64,000 nucleotides of DNA from the NCBI GenBank assembly GCA_963711595.1, contig CAVQER010000010.1, positions 248,001-312,000 on the forward strand. Reading direction: 5' to 3'. The notes under the pieces were generated by a model. It ran no database searches, was not told where the DNA came from, and worked only from the letters and a program-made list of their open reading frames with translations. Source of the stretch: JAUSIF01 sp963711595 (GTDB taxonomy: Bacteria; Pseudomonadota; Alphaproteobacteria; Rhizobiales; Xanthobacteraceae). A program made the translations under genes and the position numbers. Positions 8,146-16,392 of the stretch are shown here, piece by piece. How positions within the stretch are numbered: position 1 is the stretch's first letter; every line of letters starts with the position of its first letter.

Positions 8146-9627
8146 ATGACCGACGAACGGTCTGAAATGGAGCGTCCGACCGAAGATCCGATGCGCCGCG
8201 TTCGGCTCGGATTGTCGGGCAAACTTCTGTTGCTCACGGTCCTGTTCGTGATGCTGGCCGAAGTTCTGATTTATGTCCCGTCGATCGCGAATTTCCGTCT
8301 CGCCTGGCTCTCCGACCGCATCGCCGCCGCCCATACTGCGGCGCTAGTGCTCGACGCCGCGCCCGACGGTCTGATTTCGGACGATCTCACTCGACAGTTG
8401 CTCGACAGCGTGGGTGCGAAATCGGTCGCCATGAAGAAGGGCGACTCTCGCCGGCTGCTCGCATTTTCCGAGATGCCGCCGAAGACCGATCACGAGGTGG
8501 ACCTTCGCGATATCTCCACCTTCCAGTCGATGGTGGACGCGTTCGAAACGCTATTCAATGCGGCGCAGTATGACGCCGTGCGCGTCGTCGGACCCGCACC
8601 GCGCGGCGGCGAGTTCGTCGAGATCATCATCGACGAGCGTCCCCTGCGCGCGGCCATGCTTCGCTTCTCTGCCAACATCCTGCTCGTGTCGCTCGCGATC
8701 TCGGCGATCTCCGGCACGCTCGTTTATATGAGCCTGTTGTGGCTGTTCGTGCGCCCGATGCGCCACATCACGGCGAAGATGGTCGCCTTCGGCCACGCGC
8801 CGGAGGATCCGGACCGCATCCTGGTGCCTTCGTCCCGCAACGACGAGATTGGGGTCGCGGAACGTGAGCTCGCCGGAATGCAGCGCGAGCTTGCCGGCAC
8901 CCTGCAACAGAAGAACCGGCTCGCTTCGCTGGGTCTCGCGGTCTCCAAGATCAATCACGACCTGCGCAATCTCTTGTCGCCGGCGCAGCTCCTCTCCGAC
9001 CGGCTCGCGAATTTTGCGGACCCGGCGGTGCGCCGCCTCGCGCCGAAATTGCTTGCGACGCTCAATCGCGCCATCGCCTATTGCGAACAGACTCTCGCCT
9101 ACGGCCGCGCGCAGGAGCCGCCGCCGAAGCGCAGACCCGTCGATATCGCAAAGCTGCTCGAGGAAGTGCGCGACTCGCTTGATCTCAGCGACGACCCGAA
9201 GATCGGATGGGTCCCCTCGGTGGAGCGGGAACTCACCGCGGACGCGGACCCCGATCAGTTGCTGCGTGTCCTGATCAATCTGGTACGCAACAGCGTGCAG
9301 GCACTGACTGCGCGCGCTCCGAACGATCCGCAGCGCGACCAAATTCGCATTGTCGGTCGTCGCGAGGGGTCGGTGGTGATCTTGCAGGTCGCGGACACGG
9401 GACCCGGTTTGCCCGAACGGGCCCGCACACATCTGTTCGAAGCATTTCAGGGCGCCGCTCGCCGCGGCGGCACCGGCCTTGGCCTCGTGATCGCGGCGGA
9501 GTTGATCCGCGCGCACGGCGGCGAGATTCGGCTAATCGAAGGCACGATCGGTGCTTCCTTCCGCCTTGTGATCCCCGACCGGCCGGTTGCGCTCGAGGAG
9601 CGGCGCGCGATCCGCGCAAGCGCCTGA
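8146..9627 (+). CDS. Membrane sensor histidine kinase (orphan)
   Basis: The 493-residue protein has a first membrane helix at about residues 25-43, an extracytoplasmic sensor region of about 140 residues and a second helix near 184-206. A HAMP-like linker, a phospho-acceptor box with INHDLRNLLSPA (His near 274), and ATPase boxes NLVRNSVQAL, DTGPGLP and GGTGLGLVIAAEL follow. HDLRNxLSP in place of HELRTPL is the HisKA variant common in Rhizobiales kinases. No response regulator lies nearby, so the partner and signal are unknown. It is 36 bp upstream of the polyketide synthase on the same strand and may be co-transcribed with it. Confidence 0.88.
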   Translation: MTDERSEMERPTEDPMRRVRLGLSGKLLLLTVLFVMLAEVLIYVPSIANFRLAWLSDRIAAAHTAALVLDAAPDGLISDDLTRQLLDSVGAKSVAMKKGDSRRLLAFSEMPPKTDHEVDLRDISTFQSMVDAFETLFNAAQYDAVRVVGPAPRGGEFVEIIIDERPLRAAMLRFSANILLVSLAISAISGTLVYMSLLWLFVRPMRHITAKMVAFGHAPEDPDRILVPSSRNDEIGVAERELAGMQRELAGTLQQKNRLASLGLAVSKINHDLRNLLSPAQLLSDRLANFADPAVRRLAPKLLATLNRAIAYCEQTLAYGRAQEPPPKRRPVDIAKLLEEVRDSLDLSDDPKIGWVPSVERELTADADPDQLLRVLINLVRNSVQALTARAPNDPQRDQIRIVGRREGSVVILQVADTGPGLPERARTHLFEAFQGAARRGGTGLGLVIAAELIRAHGGEIRLIEGTIGASFRLVIPDRPVALEERRAIRASA

Positions 9628-9663
9628 CGGAACAAAGCCAACTCCGGCAGGGTTCACGATCGT

Positions 9664-10710
9664 ATGCGCGAGGTCTCGCTACTCTCGCTCGCGACCGCTG
9701 TGCCCCGGCATGTGATCGAGCAAGCCGAGGTCGCCGCGCTTGCGCCGAAGGTTTTCCCGGAAATGTTCGAGCGCTATCCGGTCATGCTCGACATCTTCCA
9801 GAATTCCGGAATCGAGCGGCGGCGCGCCGTACGTCCTTTGGAATGGTACTTGGCCGCGCGCGACTGGACCGATCGCTCGGAAGTATTTCATGAGGAAGGA
9901 CTAGCGCTGTTCGAGCGCGTCGCAGCGCAGGCGATCGACGAAGCCGGCATTGATCCAAGCGAAGTCGATGCGGTTGTGACGATTTGTTCGAGCGGGGTCG
10001 CGACTCCGACGTTGGAGGCGCGCGCGCTGCCGCGACTCGGGCTGCGGTCAGACGTACGGCGGGTGCCGGTGTTCGGTCTCGGTTGTGCCGGCGGCGTTTC
10101 GGGATTGTCGATCGCTTCCCGCCTTGCCTCGGTCGAAGCGGGCTGCACGGTCCTGGTCGTCGTGCTCGAACTCTGCTCATTGGCTTTCCGGCTCGATCGT
10201 CGCACCAAGGAAGACGCGGTGGCGGCGGCGCTGTTCGCCGATGGCGCCGCGGCACTCGTTTTGCGTACCGCGCCGGACGGACCCGTGCGCGTGCGCGGCT
10301 CCGCCGAATACATCTGGCCGGATACGCTCGACATCATGGGATGGACCTTCGATCCTGTCGGCTTCGGCGTGGTGCTGTCTCGCTCGGTGCCGATCTTTGT
10401 CGAGCGCCGCTTTCCGGCCGTCGCGAAGCGTCTCCTTTCCGCGGTGCAGCTGCCGCGCGACGAAGTCGCCCGGTTCGTTTGCCATCCGGGCGGGGGAAAG
10501 GTGGTTGATGCCGTCGAGCGCGCGCTGACCCTGCCGCGCGGGACACTCGATCACGAGCGTGACGTGCTGCGCGAGTTCGGCAATATGTCCGCGCCGACGG
10601 TTCTCTTCGCGCTTCGGCGCGTGCTCGACGCCGCGCCGAAGGGAGCACTTGCCTTGTCCGCGCTCGGACCCGGCTTTACCGCGTGTCTCCTCGCCCTCGA
10701 TGTTTTCTGA
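9664..10710 (+). CDS. Type III polyketide synthase (chalcone/alkylresorcinol synthase-like)
   Basis: This 348-residue protein belongs to the thiolase-fold chalcone synthase superfamily. The catalytic Cys lies in VFGLGCAGGVSG (about residue 140), the His in RFVCHPGGGKV (about 277) and the Asn in REFGNMSAPTVLF (about 309), so the Cys-His-Asn triad is complete. Bacterial relatives condense a fatty acyl-CoA starter with malonyl-CoA to make alkylpyrones or alkylresorcinols. The next gene overlaps its 3' end by 11 bases and encodes an ICMT-like methyltransferase, the classic partner that methylates such products. The product is inferred, not shown. Confidence 0.9.
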   Translation: MREVSLLSLATAVPRHVIEQAEVAALAPKVFPEMFERYPVMLDIFQNSGIERRRAVRPLEWYLAARDWTDRSEVFHEEGLALFERVAAQAIDEAGIDPSEVDAVVTICSSGVATPTLEARALPRLGLRSDVRRVPVFGLGCAGGVSGLSIASRLASVEAGCTVLVVVLELCSLAFRLDRRTKEDAVAAALFADGAAALVLRTAPDGPVRVRGSAEYIWPDTLDIMGWTFDPVGFGVVLSRSVPIFVERRFPAVAKRLLSAVQLPRDEVARFVCHPGGGKVVDAVERALTLPRGTLDHERDVLREFGNMSAPTVLFALRRVLDAAPKGALALSALGPGFTACLLALDVF

Positions 10711-11194
10711 AGCTGTTCCGATCCTCGCGCTTGTGACGGCACAGCGGCTGGTCGAACTCTGGCATTCGGCTCGCAACGAACGGCGGCTGCGCACACAGGG
10801 CGCACACGAAATCGGTGCAACACACTATCCGGTGATGGTGGCGCTACATGCGACGTGGCTCGTCGGCCTCTGGCTGCTCGCATGGGATCGGCCGGCCAAC
10901 TGGTGGCTCGTCGGTCTCTACGCCGCGCTGCAGGTCGCACGCTACTGGATCATCACAACCCTCGGCGAGCGATGGACCACGCGCATTCTGGTCCTGCCCG
11001 GCACACCACGGGTGAAAAGCGGACCCTACGCGCTTCTGCGCCATCCCAACTATGCAGTCGTCGCGCTGGAGATTGCCTTGCTGCCGCTCGTCTTTGGTCT
11101 TGTCACCTATGCGGCGATCTTCTCTGCAGCGAACGCGGTGCTGCTGGCCTGGCGCATTCACGTCGAGGAACGAGCGCTGGGACCGCTGACTTGA
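10700..11194 (+). CDS. Isoprenylcysteine carboxyl methyltransferase family membrane protein
   Basis: The start ATG at 10700 lies inside the last codons of the polyketide synthase, in another frame, giving a 164-residue protein with about four membrane helices. The ICMT signature is GPYALLRHPNY (about residues 108-118), followed by a C-terminal helix and IHVEERALG, the acidic end that helps bind S-adenosylmethionine. In Bacillus the BpsB protein of this family methylates alkylpyrones made by a type III synthase. The 11-base overlap here supports the same two-step role. GC content and codon use match the synthase. Confidence 0.85.
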   Translation: MFSEAVPILALVTAQRLVELWHSARNERRLRTQGAHEIGATHYPVMVALHATWLVGLWLLAWDRPANWWLVGLYAALQVARYWIITTLGERWTTRILVLPGTPRVKSGPYALLRHPNYAVVALEIALLPLVFGLVTYAAIFSAANAVLLAWRIHVEERALGPLT

Positions 11195-11283
11195 CACGCC
11201 GGTCAGTCGGCCTTGTCATTCGCGATCCGAGCCGATAGCTATCCGTAACCGCGCCACTGGCGCGGCTCGCGCTTACACGATCA

Positions 11284-11360
11284 GCGCCCGTAGCTCAGCT
11301 GGATAGAGCACCAGACTACGAATCTGGGGGTCGGAGGTTCGAATCCTTCCGGGCGCGCCA
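11284..11360 (+). tRNA. tRNA-Arg(ACG)
   Basis: A 77-nt cloverleaf with acceptor stem GCGCCCG/CGGGCGC, D-loop AGCTGGATAGAGC, anticodon stem CCAGA/TCTGG around loop CTACGAA, T-loop GGTTCGAATCC and an encoded CCA. The anticodon ACG reads CGU after deamination of A34. Confidence 0.97.
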
Positions 11361-11416
11361 CTCCTTCTAGAAACCTCGATAAACCAAGTGCTTCTTTTTT
11401 GCTTACGGGGGTCTGC

Positions 11417-11818
11417 ATGATGCGCGCAATGCAATCCGCCTTGGCAATCGTCCTACTCTCCGTTTCCGCTTTCGGAGCCGATAATTCTCCTGGAGAGGAT
11501 GCGATTAGGAGCCTACTCACCAAGCCGAAGACCTGGACGATGTACTTGGAATTCACGGACGCGGCCACGCCCAGCGACCGAGCCCAGAAGATGATCTGGG
11601 AGTATTCCCAGCGTGATAAGAAAGTGGTGGGACGCCGGGCCGACCTCGCATTTGGAGGCTGCGATTATGAAGTCTCGTTGCGAAGCGACGGGTTCAGTTT
11701 TCGTTGGTGCCCGCCCCTCGACAGCAGCGGGCCATCACTAGTTTACGATCCGAGTGATCCACAGTACCCCTTCAAGAACCACAGTCCGCAGAAGGTTTGG
11801 CTCAAGGCAAACGAATGA
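11417..11818 (+). CDS. Secreted protein of unknown function
   Basis: The protein is about 133 residues with a signal peptide that ends at SAFGA (about residue 20), so it is exported. I chose the ATG at 11417, preceded by a GGGGG tract, over an upstream in-frame TTG at 11399. The mature part has two cysteines (in GGCDYEVS and RWCPPLD) that could form a disulfide, and no motif I recognise. It lies between the two tRNA-Arg genes in a stretch of genes unrelated to each other, so it may be accessory. Function unknown. Confidence 0.65.
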   Translation: MMRAMQSALAIVLLSVSAFGADNSPGEDAIRSLLTKPKTWTMYLEFTDAATPSDRAQKMIWEYSQRDKKVVGRRADLAFGGCDYEVSLRSDGFSFRWCPPLDSSGPSLVYDPSDPQYPFKNHSPQKVWLKANE

Positions 11819-11957
11819 AGGAGGGTCGGCGCGACGGTGGTGCTAGGGCGGAAAAGTCGCACATTTAAGTTCGTGATGACCGTTGAGGCTAACTGTGAAC
11901 GCCCCCAAGTGCGTGGGAAGCCGGTCGGAATTGGTTTCAGAAGCGAAAGGACAAGCA

Positions 11958-12437
11958 ATGGCGATTGCCAAGAACACGATCTGCGTGTGGTACGACAAGG
12001 ACGCCGAGGCTGCAGCCCGCTTCTACGCCGAGACGTTTCCTAACAGCTCGGTGAGTGCCGTCCACCGCGCTCCGAGCGACTACCCGTCCGGCAAGGCGGG
12101 CGACGTGCTGACGGTCGAATTCAAAGTCGCCGGCGTCCCCTGCCTCGGCCTCAATGGCGGACCCGCGTTCAAACATAACGAAGCCTTCTCGTTCCAGATC
12201 GCCACTGACGACCAGCAAGAGACCGATCGTTACTGGAATGCTATCGTTGGAAATGGCGGTCAGGAAAGTGCGTGCGGTTGGTGCAAGGATAAATGGGGCG
12301 TCTCCTGGCAAATCACGCCGCGCGTGCTGACCGAGGCGCTGGCTGCCGGCGGCGGTGAAGCAAAACGCGCGTTTGACGCAATGATGGATATGAAGAAGAT
12401 CGACGTCGCCGCGATCGAAGCGGCTCGGCGCGGCTAA
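11958..12437 (+). CDS. VOC/PhnB-like family protein
   Basis: The start at 11958 is set by AAGGA seven bases upstream; an in-frame TTG at 11883 is less likely. The 159-residue protein has the glyoxalase/bleomycin-resistance fold layout of the PhnB or 3-demethylubiquinone methyltransferase-like domain: ICVWYDKDAEAAARFYAETF, then VEFKVAGVPCLGLNGGP, FSFQIATDDQQETDRYWNA and WCKDKWGVSWQITPRVL. Proteins of this group are small dimers of mostly unknown substrate. No metal site is complete enough to name a reaction. It stands alone between two unrelated genes. Confidence 0.85.
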   Translation: MAIAKNTICVWYDKDAEAAARFYAETFPNSSVSAVHRAPSDYPSGKAGDVLTVEFKVAGVPCLGLNGGPAFKHNEAFSFQIATDDQQETDRYWNAIVGNGGQESACGWCKDKWGVSWQITPRVLTEALAAGGGEAKRAFDAMMDMKKIDVAAIEAARRG

Positions 12438-12553
12438 CGGTCCTAGGTTGACCCAACCCGGACCTTCGGCTTCGGGTGAGCAACAACAGAGATACGTGGA
12501 AACGGTCGTTTGCGGATCAGTCCGCTACGACGAGCTCTACGAGGCTTGCCTCA

Positions 12554-13228
12554 ATGGAAAGACGTTCGATGTTTCCCGACAACGAACGCTCTTCGAACAG
12601 CCGCCGCAATTTTTTGAAACATGCCGCGGTGTTAGGAGCAGCAATGCTGAGCGCGCGTTCAGCTGCCGCGCAGACGAATCCAGTTGCGGTCGGACCTGGA
12701 GCAAAAATGATCAACGACATGACATTCGAGGACGTGCGGAAGCACCTCGACCTCTCGCCGAATGCCACCTGCGGCTATGTTCGTGTGACCTTCGTGAGCA
12801 AACAGAAAATTGCGCCAGGAGGTATGCAGGCCCCGTTCGCGGATGGCAGGCCGGTAGGATCGGCGCTTTATTTCATGCTGACGCCGGAGGAACCGGTGAA
12901 ACTCCACCGCATCCGCAATGATCAGCTCTATCACTATTATCTCGGCGACCCCATCGAAGTGCTGATGATGCTGGAAGATGGGTCCGCCGAATTTCATATC
13001 GTCGGTCCCGATCTGCGCAAGGGTCATAAGGTGCAGCTCTATATTCCAGGCGGCACCTTTCACACCGCGCGCATAGTTGGCGATCGACGTTGGTTCCTCG
13101 GCGCTTCAACCGAATGGCCAGGTGTGGAGCCCGCGGACGTCGAGCTCGGCAACGCGGATACGCTGGTGACCAAGTATCCGACCGTTGCCGCCGAAATCCG
13201 GAGCTTCCCAATGCCGGCGAAGCGATAG
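12554..13228 (+). CDS. Cupin_5 (DUF985) family protein with Tat-like signal
   Basis: From the ATG at 12554 the protein is 224 aa. An N-terminal Tat-type signal is seen, with SRRNFLKHAAVLGAAML near residues 16-32 and a cleavage site after SAAAQ, so it is probably exported folded. The rest is a double-stranded beta helix: GSALYFMLTPEEPVKLHRI, NDQLYHYYLGDPIEVLMM, then the HTARIVGDRRWFLGAST strand pair typical of DUF985 cupins. The His in KLHRI and in YHYYLGD fit a metal or sugar site. A GTG at 12476 is an alternative start but would bury the twin-arginine 42 residues in. Function unknown. Confidence 0.8.
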   Translation: MERRSMFPDNERSSNSRRNFLKHAAVLGAAMLSARSAAAQTNPVAVGPGAKMINDMTFEDVRKHLDLSPNATCGYVRVTFVSKQKIAPGGMQAPFADGRPVGSALYFMLTPEEPVKLHRIRNDQLYHYYLGDPIEVLMMLEDGSAEFHIVGPDLRKGHKVQLYIPGGTFHTARIVGDRRWFLGASTEWPGVEPADVELGNADTLVTKYPTVAAEIRSFPMPAKR

Positions 13229-13300
13229 AGTGGTAGCTGCGATCACTGACACGCACTGAAATTCGGTGTACGACGCTCTATCTTCGTCTTACGCAACGGC

Positions 13301-13377
13301 GCGCCGGTAGCTCAGCTGGATAGAGCATCAGACTTCGAATCTGAGGGTCAGGGGTTCAAATCCTCTCCGGCGCACCA
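13301..13377 (+). tRNA. tRNA-Arg(TCG)
   Basis: A 77-nt cloverleaf with acceptor stem GCGCCGG/CCGGCGC, anticodon stem TCAGA/TCTGA around loop CTTCGAA, T-arm with GGTTCAAATCC and encoded CCA. The anticodon is TCG. Its 3' part is duplicated at 17352, which marks it as an integration site. Confidence 0.97.
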
Positions 13378-13530
13378 CTTACCCATTGCGATCAAATCGG
13401 ATTTTCGCGCCGCCGGGCCGAGCTAGTTATTTGGGATCGGTCGAAATAACTTCCTAATAACTGAGAGGGCTGGGGGCACATCGATGCAGCACTACGACCG
13501 TCCGGCAAAGTTGCTGATGGCATCTCATCG

Positions 13531-15051
13531 TCACCGCCAGAAGGGAAATGGTTGCCGGTAAGGTTGCTGATACGGCCTGTAGTATTGGTACTGGTTGTAT
13601 CGATCGTTGGGGCCGCCGCGAAGGCGCCGGTCGCGGAAAAACGGATCATAGCCGCCGTCGCGCCAATCGTCGCCCGCCATGATCATATCGGACGGCGTGC
13701 GCTCGCGCGTGATGAAGCCGCCCTGCGGGTGGTTGCTCAGCACCGCGACGAATTCGGTGCGGTAGTTGGTCTCCTCGCTGAGTGGCTCGTCCGAGATGAT
13801 GATTGAGGATCTCGGCAAGGCCGTCGGCGCGACGCGGTCCAGCACGTCCTGCGGGATGGTGATGCGGTCGAGTGCGCTTTTGGCATCGTCGCCTTCGTCG
13901 ATCGTCACCACGCTCCAGCGCAAGCCGGAGTTGCTCTTCGCCATCGCGGTGAAGACATGCGTGCCGATGCGCTTTCCGGGATTGCTGATCTTGACCGGCA
14001 CCTCGATGGTCGCATCGAAATGTTCGCCACCGTCGCGCACGGGCTTGCTTGTCGAGCGCCGCACGTAAAGCTTCTGCGTTGCGCGGCTGATATAGATGGA
14101 GACCGGCGCGAGCGCGAGCCTGGCGTCATCTGCGGCTTTCACCGCCGCCGTCTTTTTTGCATCTGCCAACTTGGCATTGTCCTTTGCGGCCGCGAGTGCT
14201 GCGAGTTTGTCCTTCGCCTCGGTCGTGGCGGTCTCAAATTGTGCCAGCACAGCCGCAGCCTTTTGTGCAGCTTTTTTCTGCAACTCCTCGGCGCGCAATC
14301 TGCCCTGATCCGTCTTTGCGTTGGCGACCGCCTTGTCGGCGGCTGCAAGCTCCGCACTTGCGCGCTTGCTCGCCTGTTCGAGCTTGCGCAAGGATGCCGT
14401 CAGCGCGGCGCTCTCGCGTGTTGAGGTTTTAGCAGTTCGCGCCGCTTCATCAGCCGCTCCGACGGCCTCTGCGGCCGCGCGCATGAGCGGTTCCGCACGC
14501 GCCGGAGCCGCTTTCAGGGCATCCGTGTTCGGCACCAGTAGCGCCGGGTGGGAAATCTCCACTGGTACTGCATCGTTCGGCGCGACGATCACCCGCATGC
14601 CGATCCGCGTCTTGTCGAACAGCCTCTCCGCAAAGCCGAAGGGCAACCGCACGCAGCCGTGCGACGCCGCATAGCCGGGAAGCGGGCCGCCATGCAGCGC
14701 GATGCCGTTCCAGGTGAGGCGCTGCATATGCGGCATATGGGCATCGTCATACATGTTCGAGCGGTGATCCCGCTTCTTCTCGACGACAGCGAAGATTCCG
14801 GCCGGCGTCTCGCGTTCGGTGGTGCCGGTCGAGACCGGCGCGCGCAGGATCCAGCCTTCGGCGTCGTAGAGCGTGACCCGCTGGGTCTTAGTCGACACGA
14901 TGGCCATGATCGGCTCGCCGGTCTGGCGCTGCGCCGTTTCCTCGGCGGCCTGCGCGCGGCGCGGCTCTCGCTGGGCGGCAGCGGTGGTGGACACCGTCAG
15001 CACGGCCATTGCGGCAAGCATTGCCGTGACGGAAGAGTTCCAAAGCCGCAT
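13531..15051 (-). CDS. L,D-transpeptidase (YkuD) with coiled-coil and second LDT-like module
   Basis: This 506-residue exported protein starts with a signal peptide ending STTAAA (about residue 26). The YkuD domain covers about residues 45-180, with GIALHGGPLPGYAAS and the catalytic SHGCVRLPFGF, so the active Cys is intact; it would make 3-3 or protein cross-links in peptidoglycan. A long Ala/Lys helix (about 205-330) follows. The C-terminal part repeats the LDT beta layout (YISRATQKLYVRR, RIGTHVFTAM) but lacks SHGC. I use the ATG at 15051; an ATG at 15081 and a start at 15150 are possible, but a divergent small gene begins at 15085. It lies just inside the proposed tRNA-Arg element. Confidence 0.87.
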   Translation of the reverse strand: MRLWNSSVTAMLAAMAVLTVSTTAAAQREPRRAQAAEETAQRQTGEPIMAIVSTKTQRVTLYDAEGWILRAPVSTGTTERETPAGIFAVVEKKRDHRSNMYDDAHMPHMQRLTWNGIALHGGPLPGYAASHGCVRLPFGFAERLFDKTRIGMRVIVAPNDAVPVEISHPALLVPNTDALKAAPARAEPLMRAAAEAVGAADEAARTAKTSTRESAALTASLRKLEQASKRASAELAAADKAVANAKTDQGRLRAEELQKKAAQKAAAVLAQFETATTEAKDKLAALAAAKDNAKLADAKKTAAVKAADDARLALAPVSIYISRATQKLYVRRSTSKPVRDGGEHFDATIEVPVKISNPGKRIGTHVFTAMAKSNSGLRWSVVTIDEGDDAKSALDRITIPQDVLDRVAPTALPRSSIIISDEPLSEETNYRTEFVAVLSNHPQGGFITRERTPSDMIMAGDDWRDGGYDPFFRDRRLRGGPNDRYNQYQYYRPYQQPYRQPFPFWR

Positions 15052-15084
15052 CTCTGCGCCGCCCGTGAATCGAATTACCATTCC

Positions 15085-15387
15085 ATGGTCTGGTTTGAGC
15101 GCCTGTGGGACGCGTGTCGATGTCGTGTGAGATCGCGATTTATTGGACAATGCCGAAACCTAGCAGAGTTTCGCCGCCGCCAACGTCAAATTTGCGAAAC
15201 CGAACCGCTCGATTCAGCCGCCGCTTGGCTGCGGGCGAGAACCTATGCGCAACAAGCCGAGCAGACGCAAGACGCAGAGCGCCGCCAGTCGCTCCTTCGC
15301 CTACGCAACTCGTGGATTGAAATTGCGAACGAGCTTCAGTTGCTTGAGAAGGGGGACGGCGCGCGGCGAAACCCAACCGAATTTTAA
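15085..15387 (+). CDS. Small helical orphan protein (family 2 copy)
   Basis: A 100-residue frame divergent from the L,D-transpeptidase. Its C-terminal half, RTYAQQAEQTQDAERRQ then LLRLRNSWIEIANELQLL, matches the pattern of the gene at 16757 (PERRELFLRLRDSWIVIANDL) and the HAxEC...W..LA proteins at 15904, 53299 and 59475. The first 40 residues are basic and less conserved, so the true start may be later, at a non-ATG codon. Function unknown; predicted as two short helices. The shared pattern with other small genes is what makes it believable as a gene or recent gene relic. Confidence 0.5.
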   Translation: MVWFERLWDACRCRVRSRFIGQCRNLAEFRRRQRQICETEPLDSAAAWLRARTYAQQAEQTQDAERRQSLLRLRNSWIEIANELQLLEKGDGARRNPTEF

Positions 15388-15641
15388 TTCCGTTCTTATT
15401 TCATTCTGTGCAAACCGTTGACAGCTAGCCACAACCTTCCAACTCGCTCTCGGCCAAATTAGGCGCAGCTCCGCGAGCGTCGGGATTGGGCCGGGCTCGT
15501 CTTGCTGCTTCCGTTTTGTTGTTGCTTCCGTTTCGGTGGGGTCGTCGTGCGGGTCGCGGAAACGCATCGCACAATTTAACGGGGTCGTGACCGGGTTCCG
15601 TCACGATACCCGGAACGAACTCCCGCGGGCGCGTATTGTCA

Positions 15642-15659
15642 TTGTACGTAAACGTACAA
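15642..15659. promoter_or_regulatory. Perfect palindrome before the small gene at 15676
   Basis: TTGTACGT-AA-ACGTACAA is a perfect inverted repeat with 8-base arms, 16 bases before the next ATG. Size and symmetry suit a TetR- or XRE-type dimer site. No regulator of those families is encoded nearby. Confidence 0.5.
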
Positions 15660-15675
15660 AGATGGGTTCTGTAAA

Positions 15676-15900
15676 ATGACAACCCAAACCGACACATGGA
15701 ACGATTGGACGCTATGGTCGGCGAAGGACACGGCGAACCTTAAACATGAAGTTGCGGATGGTGCCTCTTTGGAAGAAGCAGCATCGCACTTGGGCCGGAG
15801 TGGCACCCAAAGCGAAGTCGCCGCGAAGGCAAGGGAACTCGGTCTAAGGTTTCACTCGGCCGCCCGCGCGGGCTCTGTCCGCTGCGGGACCGGCGGTTAG
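15676..15900 (+). CDS. Small helix-turn-helix-like orphan protein
   Basis: The 74-residue protein has the layout W-T-x-W-S-x-x-D-x-x-x-L-K, then VADGASLEEAASHLGRSGTQSEVAAKARELGLRF. This matches small Rhizobiales proteins with a SANT/HTH-like segment in which a GxSxxxxAxxLGR helix is followed by a KAxxLGL helix. A DNA-binding role is an inference from that pattern. The perfect 18-base palindrome just upstream could be its own operator. It is transcribed toward, and ends 3 bases before, the end of the minus-strand gene at 15904. Confidence 0.6.
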   Translation: MTTQTDTWNDWTLWSAKDTANLKHEVADGASLEEAASHLGRSGTQSEVAAKARELGLRFHSAARAGSVRCGTGG

Positions 15901-15903
15901 TCG

Positions 15904-16089
15904 TTACGAAGGTCGGTCACGCTTCGTGTCTTGCTCGTAAGCTTTCAGTTCGAGCCGCCGGGCACCCGCGAGGTCGCGCCACGTCTGCGCCATCTGCCGA
16001 AGCGTCGCTCTGTGCTGGGGACTAATAGTGATACCGGCCAGCCGATCGCACTCGTCGGCGTGAGTAAGGTATTCGGAGACCTTGAGCAT
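15904..16089 (-). CDS. Small helical orphan protein (family 2 copy)
   Basis: From the ATG at 16089, with GGGAG six bases upstream, the protein is 61 aa. It reads as two helices with the family pattern YLTHADECDRLAGI, then HRATLRQMAQTWRDLAGAR. The same H-A-x-E-C...L-A...H-R...M-A-x-x-W-x-x-L-A pattern occurs at 53299 and 59475 in this window. No signal peptide or membrane helix is seen. Such proteins are numerous in Bradyrhizobium-like genomes, and I know of no assigned function. Confidence 0.65.
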   Translation of the reverse strand: MLKVSEYLTHADECDRLAGITISPQHRATLRQMAQTWRDLAGARRLELKAYEQDTKRDRPS

Positions 16090-16300
16090 TGGCGTCTCCC
16101 AAGAAAAAGCCCTCACCAGCAGGGGAGCACTGGTGCGGGCTAGTCGAAATGCGCGCACAGTTGGGCACCATGCTCGGCTGAGAATAAAACTCGGATCATC
16201 CATCGCGGGTTCCATCACAGGGAAATCATGCACTTGCTCATGCAGGAAAGGTTCGCGATATCGCGCGTCATGAGTAAGCGTGCGCGTGTGTTTTTGATCT

Positions 16301-16392
16301 AGGAGGTGATGAAATTTTCCGGGCGCAAGATTTGGATGCGCGTTGGCGTGAAGCGCCCCGCGACCGCGCTAGGAATTGATGCTCTTCGCTAG
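16301..16392 (+). other. Consensus Shine-Dalgarno site with a 27-codon open frame
   Basis: AGGAGGTGAT at 16301-16310 is a long perfect match to the anti-Shine-Dalgarno end of 16S rRNA. Inside it the TAG of a 10-codon frame (ATG at 16270) ends and an ATG at 16309 opens a 27-codon frame ending at 16392. The SD-to-ATG gap of two bases is too short for good initiation. The frame runs antisense into the 3' end of the gene at 16369, so it may be a relic. Confidence 0.25.

Noticed and set aside
8551..9516. 321-codon minus-strand frame
   Set aside because: Antisense to the histidine kinase, whose boxes are clear on the plus strand.
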